Shown here one piece after another: positions 51,087-60,670 of a stretch of 64,000 bases of DNA. The translations under genes were made by a program, and so were the position numbers. The stretch's first letter is position 1, and each line of letters begins with the position of its first letter. The stretch comes from Paractinoplanes tereljensis (GTDB taxonomy: Bacteria; Actinomycetota; Actinomycetes; Mycobacteriales; Micromonosporaceae). The DNA lies in NCBI RefSeq assembly GCF_016862435.1, contig NZ_BOMY01000031.1, positions 62,001 through 126,000 of the forward strand, in the 5' to 3' direction. The notes under the pieces were generated by a model. That model had not been told where the DNA came from, searched no databases, and saw only the letters and a list, made by a program, of their open reading frames with translations.

Positions 51087-53510
51087 GTGGTGCGGGTGAG
51101 TTCGTGGATACGGCGACGCGATCACAACATCTTTCTCAACGCGTTCTCGTTCTTGACGTGCGGTCTGCTGACCGGCGTGGTCGTCGCCGCTGCCGTGTTC
51201 CCGGTGGCCGCGATGTCCGGCCTGGTCGCGCGGGCCGGCAACACCGCGTTCGCGAACCTGCCCGGTGAGATCAAGAAGTTCCGTTCGCCGCAGGTCACCC
51301 GGATCTACGCGTCCGACAACAAGACGCAGATCGCCCAGTTCTACGACGAGTTCCGCAGTGACGTGCCGCTGAAGGACATCTCGAAGTACATGCCCGCCGC
51401 CATGATCGCGGCCGAGGACCGGGAGTTCCCCAACCACAACGGCGTCGACATCAAGGGTGTCGCCCGCGCGATGGTGAGCAACAACCAGGGCAAAGCCGGC
51501 AAGCAGGGCGCCTCGACGATCACCATGCAACTGGTCCGGATGTCCCTGGCCTACTCGGCGACCAACCCGCAGGAGGTCGTGGACGCCACCAAGGACACGC
51601 CGAAGCGCAAGGTCACCGAGATGAAGTACGCGATGCAGCTCGAGAAGGAACTGAACAAGGACCAGATCATCGAGCGGTACCTGAACATCGCACCCTTCGG
51701 CAAGCAGACGTACGGGATCTTCGCGGCCAGCCAGGTCTACTTCAACAAGAAGCCGAAGGACCTCACGATCGGCCAGGCGGCCATGCTCGCCGGCATCGTG
51801 CGGGCGCCGTCCTACTACGACCCGACCACCGGCGAGGGTTACGACCAGCTGCTGCAGCGCCGCAACGCGTACGTGATCCCCGGCATGGTCGAGACCGGCG
51901 CGATCACCCAGGCCGAGGCCACCGCGGCGGTCAAGGAAGGCATCCCGCGGCAGGTGCGGCAGGTCAGCAACGGCTGTGTGTCGGTGGCGAAGAACGACTG
52001 GGGCTTCTTCTGCGACTACTTCTACCGCTGGTGGCTGGGCCGGGAGGAGTTCGGTTCCACGCCGTACGACCGGGAGCGTCGCCTGAAGGCCGGCGGTTAC
52101 CGGATCACCACCACGCTGGACATCAAGGCGCAGACCAAGGCGCGCGAGAACATCGCCGACCAGATCTCGGTCAACAACAAGAACGCGCTGCTGCTGGCGG
52201 CGGTGCAGCCCGGTAACGGCAAGGTGCGGCTGCTGGCCACCAACCGGCGGTTCAAGCTCGACGACAAGGCGCACCCGCAGAACAAGATCACGTCTGATCC
52301 GGCCAAGGCCAAGAAGGGCATCCGGGGCAGTTACCCGAACACGACGAACCCGCTGCTCACCGGCGGTGGGGACATCACCGGTTACCAGGCCGGCTCGGTG
52401 ATGAAGATGTTCACCATGGTGGCCGCGCTGGAAAAGGGTTACCCGCTGGCGTACACCATCAAGGCCGAAAAGCAGTACAAATCCGGCTACATCATCGACT
52501 CCGGCAACGATTCGGCCTGCCAGGGTACGCATTTCTGGTGCCCGCAGAACTCGGGCGGCGGTGGCGAGGGCGTCTACAACATGTGGACCGGGTTCGGTAA
52601 GTCGATCAACACGTTCTTCGTGCCGCTGGAGGAACGGGTCGGTGCGGAGAATGTGGTCAGTGTGGCGAAGCGGTTCGGCGTGAAGTTCCGCGCGCCGAAC
52701 GACGCGCTGCTGGCCCAGCCGGGCAACTCGCACCAGTGGGGCGCGTTCACCCTCGGCGTCTCGTCCACCACCCCGCTCGACATGGCCAACGCGTACGCCA
52801 CCCTGGCCGGCGACGGCATGTACTGCGATCCCACCCCGATCGAGCAGATCACCACCCAGGCCGGCGAGAAACTCGACGTCGGCAAGCCGCACTGCGTGCG
52901 CGCCACCAGCAGCGACGTGGCCCGCGCCGCGCTCGACGCGACCCGCTGCCCGGTCGGCGACTCGGCCCAGCTCGGCAGCTGCAACGGCGCCACCGCCCGG
53001 GCGACCCGCGGCGTGGTCGGGCACCCGGTGTTCGGGAAGACCGGCACCACCGACAACGACAAGACCGCCGCGCTGATCGCCGGCACCACCTCGCTGGTCG
53101 TGGCCGGTTACCTGGTCAACCCGGACTGGCAGGCGCACCGCGACCGGATGTCGCACGACACCGTCAACCCGGCGGTCTACAACACGCTCGCCGACGCCAT
53201 GAAGGGCAAGCCGAAGATCCAGTTCAAGCGGCCGGAGAGCCGGAAGATCGCGCTCGGCGATCAGCGCTCCATCCCGGACGTCGAATGCGACTCGATCAGC
53301 AGTGCCCGCAGTCGCCTGGACGGAGCCGGCTTCTCGGTGTCGGTCGGCCACGACGTCGACTCGAAGTGCCCGGCCGGCACGGCGGCCGGCACCAACCCGA
53401 GCGGCCGCACCATCCGCGGCGGCGTGGTGATCATCGAGGTCAGCAACGGCAAGGGCGCGGAGCCTACGCCGGGGACGACCCCGCCGACGGCCCGGCCACC
53501 TCGCCGCTGA
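51087..53510 (+). CDS. Bifunctional penicillin-binding protein with PASTA domain
   Basis: 807 residues, GTG start. Cytoplasmic N-terminus, one membrane helix (about 20-45), GT51 glycosyltransferase (about 75-250: MIAAEDREFPNHNGVD with catalytic Glu, GASTITMQLVR), transpeptidase (about 330-680) with active-site SVMK (Ser about 437), SxN-type SIN (about 505) and KTGTT (about 650), then one PASTA repeat (about 735-795) and a Pro/Thr tail. It polymerises and cross-links peptidoglycan; PASTA may sense muropeptides. It is monocistronic, 60 bp after the kinase gene. Confidence 0.92.
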   Translation: MVRVSSWIRRRDHNIFLNAFSFLTCGLLTGVVVAAAVFPVAAMSGLVARAGNTAFANLPGEIKKFRSPQVTRIYASDNKTQIAQFYDEFRSDVPLKDISKYMPAAMIAAEDREFPNHNGVDIKGVARAMVSNNQGKAGKQGASTITMQLVRMSLAYSATNPQEVVDATKDTPKRKVTEMKYAMQLEKELNKDQIIERYLNIAPFGKQTYGIFAASQVYFNKKPKDLTIGQAAMLAGIVRAPSYYDPTTGEGYDQLLQRRNAYVIPGMVETGAITQAEATAAVKEGIPRQVRQVSNGCVSVAKNDWGFFCDYFYRWWLGREEFGSTPYDRERRLKAGGYRITTTLDIKAQTKARENIADQISVNNKNALLLAAVQPGNGKVRLLATNRRFKLDDKAHPQNKITSDPAKAKKGIRGSYPNTTNPLLTGGGDITGYQAGSVMKMFTMVAALEKGYPLAYTIKAEKQYKSGYIIDSGNDSACQGTHFWCPQNSGGGGEGVYNMWTGFGKSINTFFVPLEERVGAENVVSVAKRFGVKFRAPNDALLAQPGNSHQWGAFTLGVSSTTPLDMANAYATLAGDGMYCDPTPIEQITTQAGEKLDVGKPHCVRATSSDVARAALDATRCPVGDSAQLGSCNGATARATRGVVGHPVFGKTGTTDNDKTAALIAGTTSLVVAGYLVNPDWQAHRDRMSHDTVNPAVYNTLADAMKGKPKIQFKRPESRKIALGDQRSIPDVECDSISSARSRLDGAGFSVSVGHDVDSKCPAGTAAGTNPSGRTIRGGVVIIEVSNGKGAEPTPGTTPPTARPPRR

Positions 53511-53512
53511 CG

Positions 53513-54424
53513 TCAGGAAGGACGGCGCTGACGGGGGATGGCCGGCCGCAGCGCGCCGTCCTTCGCCAGCGAGGTCAGCACGTTGTTGAGCTCGTCCACC
53601 TGGGCGTCGGTGTGCGCCGCGGTGAGCTGGATCCGGAAGCCGATCTCGTCGCGCGGCACGCCCGGGTAGGGGGCGAGCGTCACGTACTGCCCGGCCCGCC
53701 ACAGCCGCTCGGACACCTCGATCAGGTCGTGCTCGGCCGAGATCGGAATCTCCACCACCGGGGTGTCGTCCACATTGAGGGTGTGCAGGCCGAGGCCGCG
53801 CACGTGCCCGAGGAGCTTCGCGGTCAGCCGGTAGAGATGACCGCGCAGCTCGTCGCCGCGCTTCTCGTTGACATCCAGGCCGGCCCAGACCGTGGCCAGC
53901 GACGCCACCGGCGCCGGGCCGGAATAGAGGTAGGTCGGCGCGGCCACCTTGAGCCGGTCCTTCATCGCGGTGGGCAGGGCCAGAAAGGCCAACAGCGACG
54001 AGTACGCCTTGGAAAAGCCGCCCACCAGCACGATGTTGTCGTAGGTCTCGCCGCTGTGCTTGACGATCGCGTTGCCGCGCATCCCGTACGGCGAGGTCTC
54101 GGCCGGGCCGCGCTCGCCGATCACGCCCATCCCGTGCGCGTCGTCCACGTACAGCACCGCGTCGTACTCCCGGCAGAGCCGGGCGTAGACCCGCAGGTCG
54201 GGCACGTCGCCGGTCATGCTGTTGACCCCGTCCATGCAGACCATCACCGGCCGGGCGGTGGCCTCCTTGAGCAGCTTCTCCAGGGTGGCGACGTCGCCGC
54301 TGCGGAAGCGCTGCATCGTGGCACCCTGGCCGCGGGCGAACACGCAGCCGTCGTAGATGGTCCGGTGCGCCCGGCTCTCCATGATCAGCGTGCCCTTTGG
54401 CCTACCCGCAAGATCGACGATCAA
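53513..54424 (-). pseudogene. 5'-truncated class I/II aminotransferase (2-amino-3-ketobutyrate CoA ligase / KBL-AONS type)
   Basis: 303 residues from TTG 54424, against about 390-420 for intact relatives. It begins inside the fold at KGTLIMESRAHRTIYDG and keeps the PLP-binding DDAHGMGVIGERG and the Schiff-base Lys in VLVGGFSKAYSS, plus the C-terminal domain. The first 100 or so residues, which include the N-terminal substrate-binding segment and the Gly-rich turn that positions PLP phosphate, are absent. The sequence just upstream belongs to the promoter and leader of the divergent sugar-dehydrogenase gene. A real gene truncation is likely; the product may be unstable or inactive. Confidence 0.75.
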
Positions 54425-54468
54425 TCGGAAACGTCAGACCGAGCCGAGATTGGCTGGAGGTGGCGTGG

Positions 54469-55836
54469 ATGGGTAAAGATCGCCGGATGACGATCGTGGC
54501 GCGTTCGGCGCTGGCCGGCGGTCTGGCGCTCGCGCTGGCCGCGTGTACCTTGACCTCCTCGGCCGAACCGGCGGCACCGGCCGCCCCGGTGACCGTGCCG
54601 CCCGGCCTGGCCACCACCGCGGTGCGGGCGCTCGAGGGCACCGGGGCGGCGCCGTTCGACCAGGCCCGGCAGGTGCAGGCGCCGCCCGGCTGGACGGTCA
54701 GCGTCTGGGCGCGGGTGCCCAGCGCCCGGCTGCTGGCCTGGACGCCGGACAAGAAGCTGCTGGTCTCCCGGCCGGGCGCCGGCGACGTTGTGGCGCTGAC
54801 CCCGGGCTCGGGCGATGCCCCGCCCATCCAGTCGACGCTGATCGGCGGGCTGACCCAGCCGCACGGCCTGGCCTTCGACGGCGACAAGCTCTATCTGGCC
54901 GAGAGCAACCAGATCGACTCCTTCACCTACCGGGACGGCCGGCTCTCCGGCAAGCAGGTGGTGGCCGGCGGACTGCCCGACACCAAGAGCCCGGAACTGG
55001 GCGGTAAGTACGCGCACGCGCTGAAGAGCGTCGCGGTCGGCGCCGACCACGCGGTCTACTTCTCGATCGGCTCGTCCGGCAACGTGACCCCGGAGGACCG
55101 GTCGGCCAGTCCGGAGGCGGCCGCGATCCTGCGGATCCCGCCGGGCGGCGGGGCGGCCAGCACGTTCGCGCACGGCGTGCGCAACGGCACCGGGCTCGCG
55201 ATCGACCCGGACGGCGGGGTGTGGACCGCGGTCAACAACCGGGACAACACCGAATATCCGTACGACCAGGACTACGACGGCGACGGCGACTCGGACCAGG
55301 GCAAGGTCATCGTGGGGTACGTCAACGACCACCCGCTCGAACCGCTGGCCCGGCTGACCCAGGGGCGCGACCTCGGCTGGCCGTACTGCAATCCCGACCC
55401 CGACCTGCAGCCGGGCGAGAAGAGCACGACGTTCAGCTACACCAAGCGCCCGTTTGTGCGTGACCTGCAGACCAACGCCGACGGTTCGAAGCTCGACTGT
55501 GCGGCACTGCCCCCGGTCGAGCAGGGGATGGGCGCGCACAGCGCGCCGCTGGGGCTGAGCTTCGCGACTTCGCCGGGCCTTTCCGGAGAGTACGGGGTGG
55601 GAGCGCTGGCCGGCATTCACGGCTCGTGGAACCGGAAGCCGCCGCGCTCGCCCGAGGTGTCGTTCTTCGCCTGGCGGGACGGCACGCTCGGTCCGCAGCA
55701 GACGCTGATCACCGGTTTCCAGAGCACCGACGGCTCGCGGTGGGGCCGGCCGGTGGCGGCGGTGCAGGGGCCGGATGGCGCTCTCTATGTCAGTGACGAC
55801 CTGGCCGGCGCGGTCTACCGGGTCACCATGTCCTGA
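54469..55836 (+). CDS. PQQ-type sugar (glucose/sorbosone) dehydrogenase-like lipoprotein
   Basis: 455 residues from ATG 54469, preceded by GGAGG. Signal with lipobox ALAAC. A six-bladed GSDH beta-propeller: HGLAFDGDKLYLAESNQIDSF, HALKSVAVGADHAVYFSIGSSGN, VRNGTGLAIDPDGGVW, YDQDYDGDGDSDQGK (a calcium-like acidic loop), GIHGSWNRKPP and PVAAVQGPDGALYVSDD. It resembles enzymes that oxidise sugars with PQQ, but PQQ ligands cannot be confirmed by eye. It is divergent from the truncated aminotransferase. Confidence 0.83.
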   Translation: MGKDRRMTIVARSALAGGLALALAACTLTSSAEPAAPAAPVTVPPGLATTAVRALEGTGAAPFDQARQVQAPPGWTVSVWARVPSARLLAWTPDKKLLVSRPGAGDVVALTPGSGDAPPIQSTLIGGLTQPHGLAFDGDKLYLAESNQIDSFTYRDGRLSGKQVVAGGLPDTKSPELGGKYAHALKSVAVGADHAVYFSIGSSGNVTPEDRSASPEAAAILRIPPGGGAASTFAHGVRNGTGLAIDPDGGVWTAVNNRDNTEYPYDQDYDGDGDSDQGKVIVGYVNDHPLEPLARLTQGRDLGWPYCNPDPDLQPGEKSTTFSYTKRPFVRDLQTNADGSKLDCAALPPVEQGMGAHSAPLGLSFATSPGLSGEYGVGALAGIHGSWNRKPPRSPEVSFFAWRDGTLGPQQTLITGFQSTDGSRWGRPVAAVQGPDGALYVSDDLAGAVYRVTMS

Positions 55837-55854
55837 CCCGCCTGGGTGGCGATG

Positions 55855-55873
55855 TAAGGCTAGCCTAAGCTAC
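55855..55873 (+). promoter_or_regulatory. IdeR/DtxR-type iron box
   Basis: TAAGGCTAGCCTAAGCTAC agrees at 14 of 19 positions with the actinobacterial iron-box consensus TTAGGTTAGGCTAACCTAA. It lies 6 bp before the GTG of the first siderophore permease gene. Binding of Fe-IdeR/DmdR here would block transcription when iron is sufficient. The short distance suggests a leaderless or nearly leaderless message. Confidence 0.75.
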
Positions 55874-55878
55874 CTCGC

Positions 55879-56904
55879 GTGCCCGCCTCGTTGATCATTC
55901 CGGCGTCGTTGCGGCGCCCCGGGATCATCGGCGCGCTCACGCTTCTGGCGATGCTCGCCGTGCTGGCCAGCCTCGCGTTCGGCAGCAGCCGGCTGAGCGC
56001 CGGGCAGGTCTGGGACACGCTTTTCCACTCCGGGTCGGCCCCGGAAGACCTGCACGCGATCATCTTCGGCGTGCGGATTCCCCGTACGATCCTGGGGGTC
56101 ATTGTCGGGGTTTGTCTCGGCGTGGCCGGGACCCTGATGCAGGGACACACCCGCAATCCCCTCGCCGATCCGGGTATTTTCGGGGTTTCCGCCGGGGCCG
56201 GGCTGGCCGTGGTGATCGGCGTCTTCGTTTTTGGCGTCACCGGCAATGCCTTCACCGTGGTGTTCGCCGTGGTCGGGGCGCTGATCGCGAGCGTCGCCGT
56301 ATTCGGCATCACGGCGGCCGGCAGCGAACCGGCCAGCCCGGTGCCGATGGCGCTGGCCGGCGCGGCGGTGTCCGCCCTGCTCGACGCGCTCACCTCGTTC
56401 ATCGTGCTGGCCGACCGGGACGCCCTCGAGGCCTACCGGCTGTGGGTGGTCGGGTCGCTCTCCGGGCGGCCGACCGGCGTTGCCGTCGCGGTGCTGCCGT
56501 TCGCGGCGGCCGGCCTGCTGCTCGCGGTGCTCAACACCCGGGCTCTGGACAACCTCAGTCTCGGCACGGAGATGGCCCGCGGGCTCGGCGAGAACGTGCT
56601 CGTCGCCCGGGTCGTCGGGCTGGCCGCGATCACTCTGCTGACCGCCGCCGCCACCGCAGCCGCCGGGCCGGTCGGGTTCGTCGGGCTGGTCGTGCCGCAC
56701 CTGGCCCGGCCACTTGTCGGCGCCGGACACCGGTGGCTGCTGCCGGCCTCGGCGCTGCTCGGCATCAGCCTGGTGCTCGGGGCCGACGTGGTCGGGCGGA
56801 TGATCGGCGGCACCGGCGAGGTCCAGGTCGGCATCGTCCTCGCCGTACTCGGCGGGCCGTTCTTCGTGGCCGTAGCCCGGCGCCGATCGCTGGCAGCGCT
56901 ATGA
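55879..56904 (+). CDS. FecCD-family iron-siderophore permease (first subunit)
   Basis: 341 residues, GTG start, about ten membrane helices. FecCD/BtuC signatures: RIPRTILGVIVGVCLGVAGTLMQGHTRNPLADPGIFGVSAG, and GPVGFVGLVVPHLARPLVG near the C-terminus, which holds the coupling helix to the ATPase. First gene of a four-gene importer behind an iron box; ATGA overlap with the next permease. Confidence 0.92.
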   Translation: MPASLIIPASLRRPGIIGALTLLAMLAVLASLAFGSSRLSAGQVWDTLFHSGSAPEDLHAIIFGVRIPRTILGVIVGVCLGVAGTLMQGHTRNPLADPGIFGVSAGAGLAVVIGVFVFGVTGNAFTVVFAVVGALIASVAVFGITAAGSEPASPVPMALAGAAVSALLDALTSFIVLADRDALEAYRLWVVGSLSGRPTGVAVAVLPFAAAGLLLAVLNTRALDNLSLGTEMARGLGENVLVARVVGLAAITLLTAAATAAAGPVGFVGLVVPHLARPLVGAGHRWLLPASALLGISLVLGADVVGRMIGGTGEVQVGIVLAVLGGPFFVAVARRRSLAAL

Positions 56905-57947
56905 GCGGGTTTGAATTCGGGCCGATCGGGGTGCCGTTCCGGCCCCGCGCCCTGCTGATCTCGATCGGTGCGCTGATCCTGCTGCTCGTGCTGGTGGTGG
57001 CCGGGATCGCGGCCGGCAGCGCGACCATCGGGCCGGCCGACGTCGTGCGCACGCTGCTCGGCGGCGGCACCCACGCGCAGCACCTGATCGTCGTCGAGCT
57101 GCGGCTGCCACGGGTGCTCACCGGCGTACTCGTCGGCCTCTGTCTCGGTATTGCCGGTGCCTTGACCCAGACCTTCACCCGGAACCCGCTCGCCACCCCG
57201 GACATCATCGGGGTCACCGCCGGGGCGTCGGCCGGCGCGGTCGGCGCGATCGTGCTCGGCGGCGGTACCTACGCGGTCACCGGGCTGCTGCTCGGCAGTG
57301 GCATCCCGGCCGCCGCCATCGCCGGGGCGCTGATCGCCTCGGCGGTCACCTACGGGCTCGGCTGGCGCAACGGGGTGGAGAGCTACCGGCTCATCCTGGT
57401 CGGCATCGGGGTCGGGTCGGTGCTCACCGCCTTCACCAGTTACCTGCTGGTTCGGGCCCAGATCATCGAGGCCACCCAGGCCACCGCGTGGCTGGTCGGC
57501 AGCCTCAACGGGACCACCTGGGACGGCGTCCGGCCGCTGCTGATCGTCACCGCGGTGGCCGGGCCGCTCGCGGTGGCCTGCTCGGCGCCGCTGGCCATCG
57601 CGCAGCTCGGTGACGAGACGGCGACCGGGGTCGGGCTCGGCGTACAGCGGCACCGGCTGCTGGTCATCGCGCTCACCGTGGTCCTCACCGGCTCCTCGGT
57701 GGCCGCGGCCGGCCCGATCGGGTTCGTCGCGTTCGTGGTGCCGCAGATCGCGGTGCGGATCGCCGCCGCCTCCCGGCCGCCGATCGTGCTCTCCGGCCTG
57801 CTCGGCGGGTGCCTGGTGGTCGGCGCCGACCTGGCCGCCCGGACCGTCTTCCCGTGGGTGGTCCCGGTCGGCCTGTTGACCACCGTCGTCGGTGCGCCCT
57901 ATCTGATCTGGCTGCTGATCCGGCACCGTAGGGAGTTCATCTCATGA
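56901..57947 (+). CDS. FecCD-family iron-siderophore permease (second subunit)
   Basis: 348 residues, about ten helices. Signatures RLPRVLTGVLVGLCLGIAGALTQTFTRNPLATPDIIGVTAGA and AGPIGFVAFVVPQIAVRI. It pairs with the preceding permease as a heterodimeric channel, as in FepDG. The start overlaps the previous stop and its own stop overlaps the ATPase start (ATGA both times). Confidence 0.92.
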   Translation: MSGFEFGPIGVPFRPRALLISIGALILLLVLVVAGIAAGSATIGPADVVRTLLGGGTHAQHLIVVELRLPRVLTGVLVGLCLGIAGALTQTFTRNPLATPDIIGVTAGASAGAVGAIVLGGGTYAVTGLLLGSGIPAAAIAGALIASAVTYGLGWRNGVESYRLILVGIGVGSVLTAFTSYLLVRAQIIEATQATAWLVGSLNGTTWDGVRPLLIVTAVAGPLAVACSAPLAIAQLGDETATGVGLGVQRHRLLVIALTVVLTGSSVAAAGPIGFVAFVVPQIAVRIAAASRPPIVLSGLLGGCLVVGADLAARTVFPWVVPVGLLTTVVGAPYLIWLLIRHRREFIS

Positions 57948-58732
57948 CCACGGCCCTCGAAGCGCGCGGCCTGCGGGTCGCCTACGACGGCACGGTGGTG
58001 CTCGACGGGCTCGACCTCAGCATCGAGAGCGGGCAGATCACCACCCTGGTCGGCGCCAACGGCAGCGGCAAGTCCACCCTGCTCAAGACCCTCGGCCGGA
58101 TCCTCAAGCCGTCTTCCGGCGAAGTGCTGCTCGAAGGCTCCGCGATCACCTCGATCGGGACCAAGGAGGTCGCCCGGCGGCTGGCGATCCTGCCGCAGAG
58201 CCCGTCCGCGCCGACCGGCATCAGCGTCCGCGAGCTGGTCATGCGCGGGCGCAACCCGCACCAGACCTGGGCCCGGCCCTGGTCGGCCGAGGACGCCGCG
58301 ATCGTCGCCGAGGCGCTGGCCGCGACCGGCCTGTCCGAGGTCGCCGACCGGGACGTCGGGGCGCTCTCCGGCGGGCAGCGCCAGCGGGTGTGGATCGCTC
58401 TGGTCGTCGCCCAGCAGGCCGGCACCCTGCTGCTGGACGAGCCGACCACCTTCCTCGACCTCACCCACCAGCTCTCGGTGCTGCGGCTGGTGCGCCGGAT
58501 CAACCGCGACTCGGGCGCCACCGTGGTGATGGTCCTGCACGACCTGTCGCTGGCCGCCCGGTACTCCGACCGGCTCGTCGTGCTGCACCGCGGCGCCGTC
58601 GTCGCCGACGGCACCCCGGCCGAGGTGCTCACCCCTTCCGTCCTGCGCACGGCGTTCGACCTGGATGCCCGCGTCGTCCCCGACCCTGTCACCGGAACCC
58701 CGCTGGTGGTTCCCGAGGAAGGCCCCTCATGA
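57944..58732 (+). CDS. Iron-siderophore ABC transporter ATPase, FecE/FepC type
   Basis: 262 residues. Walker A GANGSGKST, Q-loop LPQSPSAPTGISVRELV, signature LSGGQRQRVWIALVVAQQ, Walker B LLLDEPTTFLD and H-loop VLHDLSLA. The TTFLD sequence after Walker B is typical of FecE/FepC/FhuC. Overlaps both neighbours by ATGA, so the four importer proteins are translationally coupled. Confidence 0.93.
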   Translation: MTTALEARGLRVAYDGTVVLDGLDLSIESGQITTLVGANGSGKSTLLKTLGRILKPSSGEVLLEGSAITSIGTKEVARRLAILPQSPSAPTGISVRELVMRGRNPHQTWARPWSAEDAAIVAEALAATGLSEVADRDVGALSGGQRQRVWIALVVAQQAGTLLLDEPTTFLDLTHQLSVLRLVRRINRDSGATVVMVLHDLSLAARYSDRLVVLHRGAVVADGTPAEVLTPSVLRTAFDLDARVVPDPVTGTPLVVPEEGPS

Positions 58733-59712
58733 GAATCCTCGTCGCCGCGGTAGCGGCCACCGCCCTGCTGCTCACCGGATGCTCCAGCGGCTCGTCCACG
58801 CCGGACGCGGCCGCCGCCACCTCGGACGGCCCGTGGAGCTTCACCGACGATCTCGGCAAGACGGTCACCCTCGACCACCGGCCGGCCCGGGTCGCCGGGC
58901 TCAGCGAGGTGGTGGTGTCGCTCGCGAAGTACGGCATCAAGCCGGTCGCCGCGTTCGGGTACGCCTCGATCAAGACCGACCCGCGCTTCGAGGGCGTGGA
59001 TACCACCGGCATCACCGAGGTCGGCGCGACGTACGGCGAGATCGACGTGGAGAAGCTCACCGAGGCCGCGCCGGACATCATCGTGGCCGACGTCTACCCG
59101 ACCGACACCAAGGGCACGATCGATCCCACCCAGCCGGACTACGGCTTCAAGGACGTCGCCCAGCAGACCCAGATCGCCAAGATCGCGCCGATCGTGACCC
59201 TGAAGATGGGCGGCGACGGCGCCGACGTGATCAAGCGGACCACCGAGCTGGCCACTTCGCTCGGCGCCTCGGCCGAGACCGTCGCTACTGCCGAGAAGGC
59301 GTACACGGCGGCGAAGACCGACCTGCAGACCACTGCGGCCGCGAGTCAGGTCGAGGTTGTCGCCCTCTATGCCGACGCCGACGGGGTCAGCGTGGCCAAG
59401 GCGCAGGACGACCCGGCCCTGCGCCTCTACAGCGACCTCGGGGTCAAGTTCTTCGCGCCTACCCCGGAGGGGTTCTACTGGGGCACCTACAGCTGGGAGA
59501 ACGCCGGGAAGATCGGCGGCGACATGGTGCTGCTGAACTCGAGCGGTTACCAGCAGGCCGAGCTGCTCAAGCAGCCGACGTTCGCTACCACCGCGGCGGC
59601 CAAGTCCGGTCAGTTCCACCCGTGGAGCTCGCCCGGCCTGGACTACGTGTCCCAGGCCGCGTACATGACCCAGCTTTCGGGCTTCCTGAAGGAGTCCAAG
59701 CCCGTCAGCTAA
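58729..59712 (+). CDS. Siderophore-binding lipoprotein (FepB/CeuE family)
   Basis: 327 residues; lipobox LTGC after 16 residues. Class III solute-binding protein: the DDLGKTVTLDHRPARVAGLSE entry strand, the long central helix region (about 175-200) and a C-terminal lobe ending at GFLKESKP. Binds a ferric siderophore outside the membrane and passes it to the FecCD pair. Some members of this branch handle periplasmic citrate or catecholate; the ligand cannot be read from sequence. No siderophore synthesis genes in the window. Confidence 0.9.
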   Translation: MRILVAAVAATALLLTGCSSGSSTPDAAAATSDGPWSFTDDLGKTVTLDHRPARVAGLSEVVVSLAKYGIKPVAAFGYASIKTDPRFEGVDTTGITEVGATYGEIDVEKLTEAAPDIIVADVYPTDTKGTIDPTQPDYGFKDVAQQTQIAKIAPIVTLKMGGDGADVIKRTTELATSLGASAETVATAEKAYTAAKTDLQTTAAASQVEVVALYADADGVSVAKAQDDPALRLYSDLGVKFFAPTPEGFYWGTYSWENAGKIGGDMVLLNSSGYQQAELLKQPTFATTAAAKSGQFHPWSSPGLDYVSQAAYMTQLSGFLKESKPVS

Positions 59713-59719
59713 CTGCTTC

Positions 59720-60532
59720 TCAGTTGACGAAATCCTGGGTGAACCACACCTTGCCGTTGGCGTCCCGGGTCACCGCGAGGCCGATCCGCTTGAAGCCGGT
59801 GTTGAGCAGGTTCTTGCGGTGACCGTCGTTCGGGGCCACCTCGGCCAGCATCAGGTCGGTCAGGCCGTTGGCGGCCGTGATGATCGACGCCTCGGTGTTC
59901 GACGCGTTGCCCTGGCCGATGTTCTCGCCGGCCGAGCTCCAGGAGACGCCGGCCGCGGTGAACCGGTCGCCTAGGCCGGCCTCGCCGCTGCACTGGTGTG
60001 ACAGGCCGCAGCCGCCGGCCATCAGGGCGTTGTGCGCGGCTGAGGCGGCCGAGAGCTGCGGGCTCAGGGTCAGCGTGGACAGGCCCTCGGCGGTGCGGGC
60101 GGCGTTGATGTGCGCCAGGGCGGCCGCGATGACCGGGTCGGTGGCCGGGCTCGTCGTCGGGCTTGTCGTCGGGTTTGTGGTCGGGTTTGTCGGCGCGGCG
60201 GTGGTCGGCGACGTGGTGGCCGGCACGGTCGTCGGCTCCGTGGTCGGTGCCGTCGTCGTGGGGGCCGCGCTGGTCGGCTGCGTTGTCGGCGCGGTGGTCG
60301 CCGGCGTGCTGGTCGGCGTGGCGGTGGTCCTGGTCGGCCGGGGCCGGCGCTGGCCCGCGGTGGCCTCGGTGGTGGTGGCCGGGCCGAGCGATGCGGCGGC
60401 CGGCTTGGCCTCCGAGCGGTGGAACGTTCGTGCCGAGGCGACCCCCGTCGCGGTGGCGCCGAGCACGGCGACGGTGACGCCGGCCATGACGACGTAGCGG
60501 GTCCGGGTGGGCTTGCGGTGACGCGAGGGCAC
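59720..60532 (-). CDS. CAP/SCP-domain protein with Thr/Pro-rich stalk
   Basis: 270 residues from GTG 60532 with AGGA just upstream (GTG 60565 is an alternative). An N-terminal helix (VVMAGVTVAVLGATATGVA) serves as signal or anchor, then a long Thr/Pro/Ala stalk with TTAPTT and NPTTNPTT repeats, and a CAP domain (about 140-270): AALAHINAARTAEGL, HNALMAGGCGLSHQC (with a paired Cys loop), GENIGQGN and NDGHRKNLLNTGFKRIGLAV. CAP domains in actinobacteria are extracellular with debated activity. The stalk is encoded by short GC-rich repeats (60120-60330). Confidence 0.87.
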   Translation of the reverse strand: MPSRHRKPTRTRYVVMAGVTVAVLGATATGVASARTFHRSEAKPAAASLGPATTTEATAGQRRPRPTRTTATPTSTPATTAPTTQPTSAAPTTTAPTTEPTTVPATTSPTTAAPTNPTTNPTTSPTTSPATDPVIAAALAHINAARTAEGLSTLTLSPQLSAASAAHNALMAGGCGLSHQCSGEAGLGDRFTAAGVSWSSAGENIGQGNASNTEASIITAANGLTDLMLAEVAPNDGHRKNLLNTGFKRIGLAVTRDANGKVWFTQDFVN

Positions 60533-60670
60533 GAGAGGTCCTAGTCGATCGGTGGGCCGCCCCACGGGCGCGGGCGGGCGCCGGTGGGGCGGCGCGACTG
60601 CCCACTATCCGGAGCTATGCCCCCGATCACCCAATCCTTAAGGAGTCCTTGAAGATCGGCTCAGGTGGAC

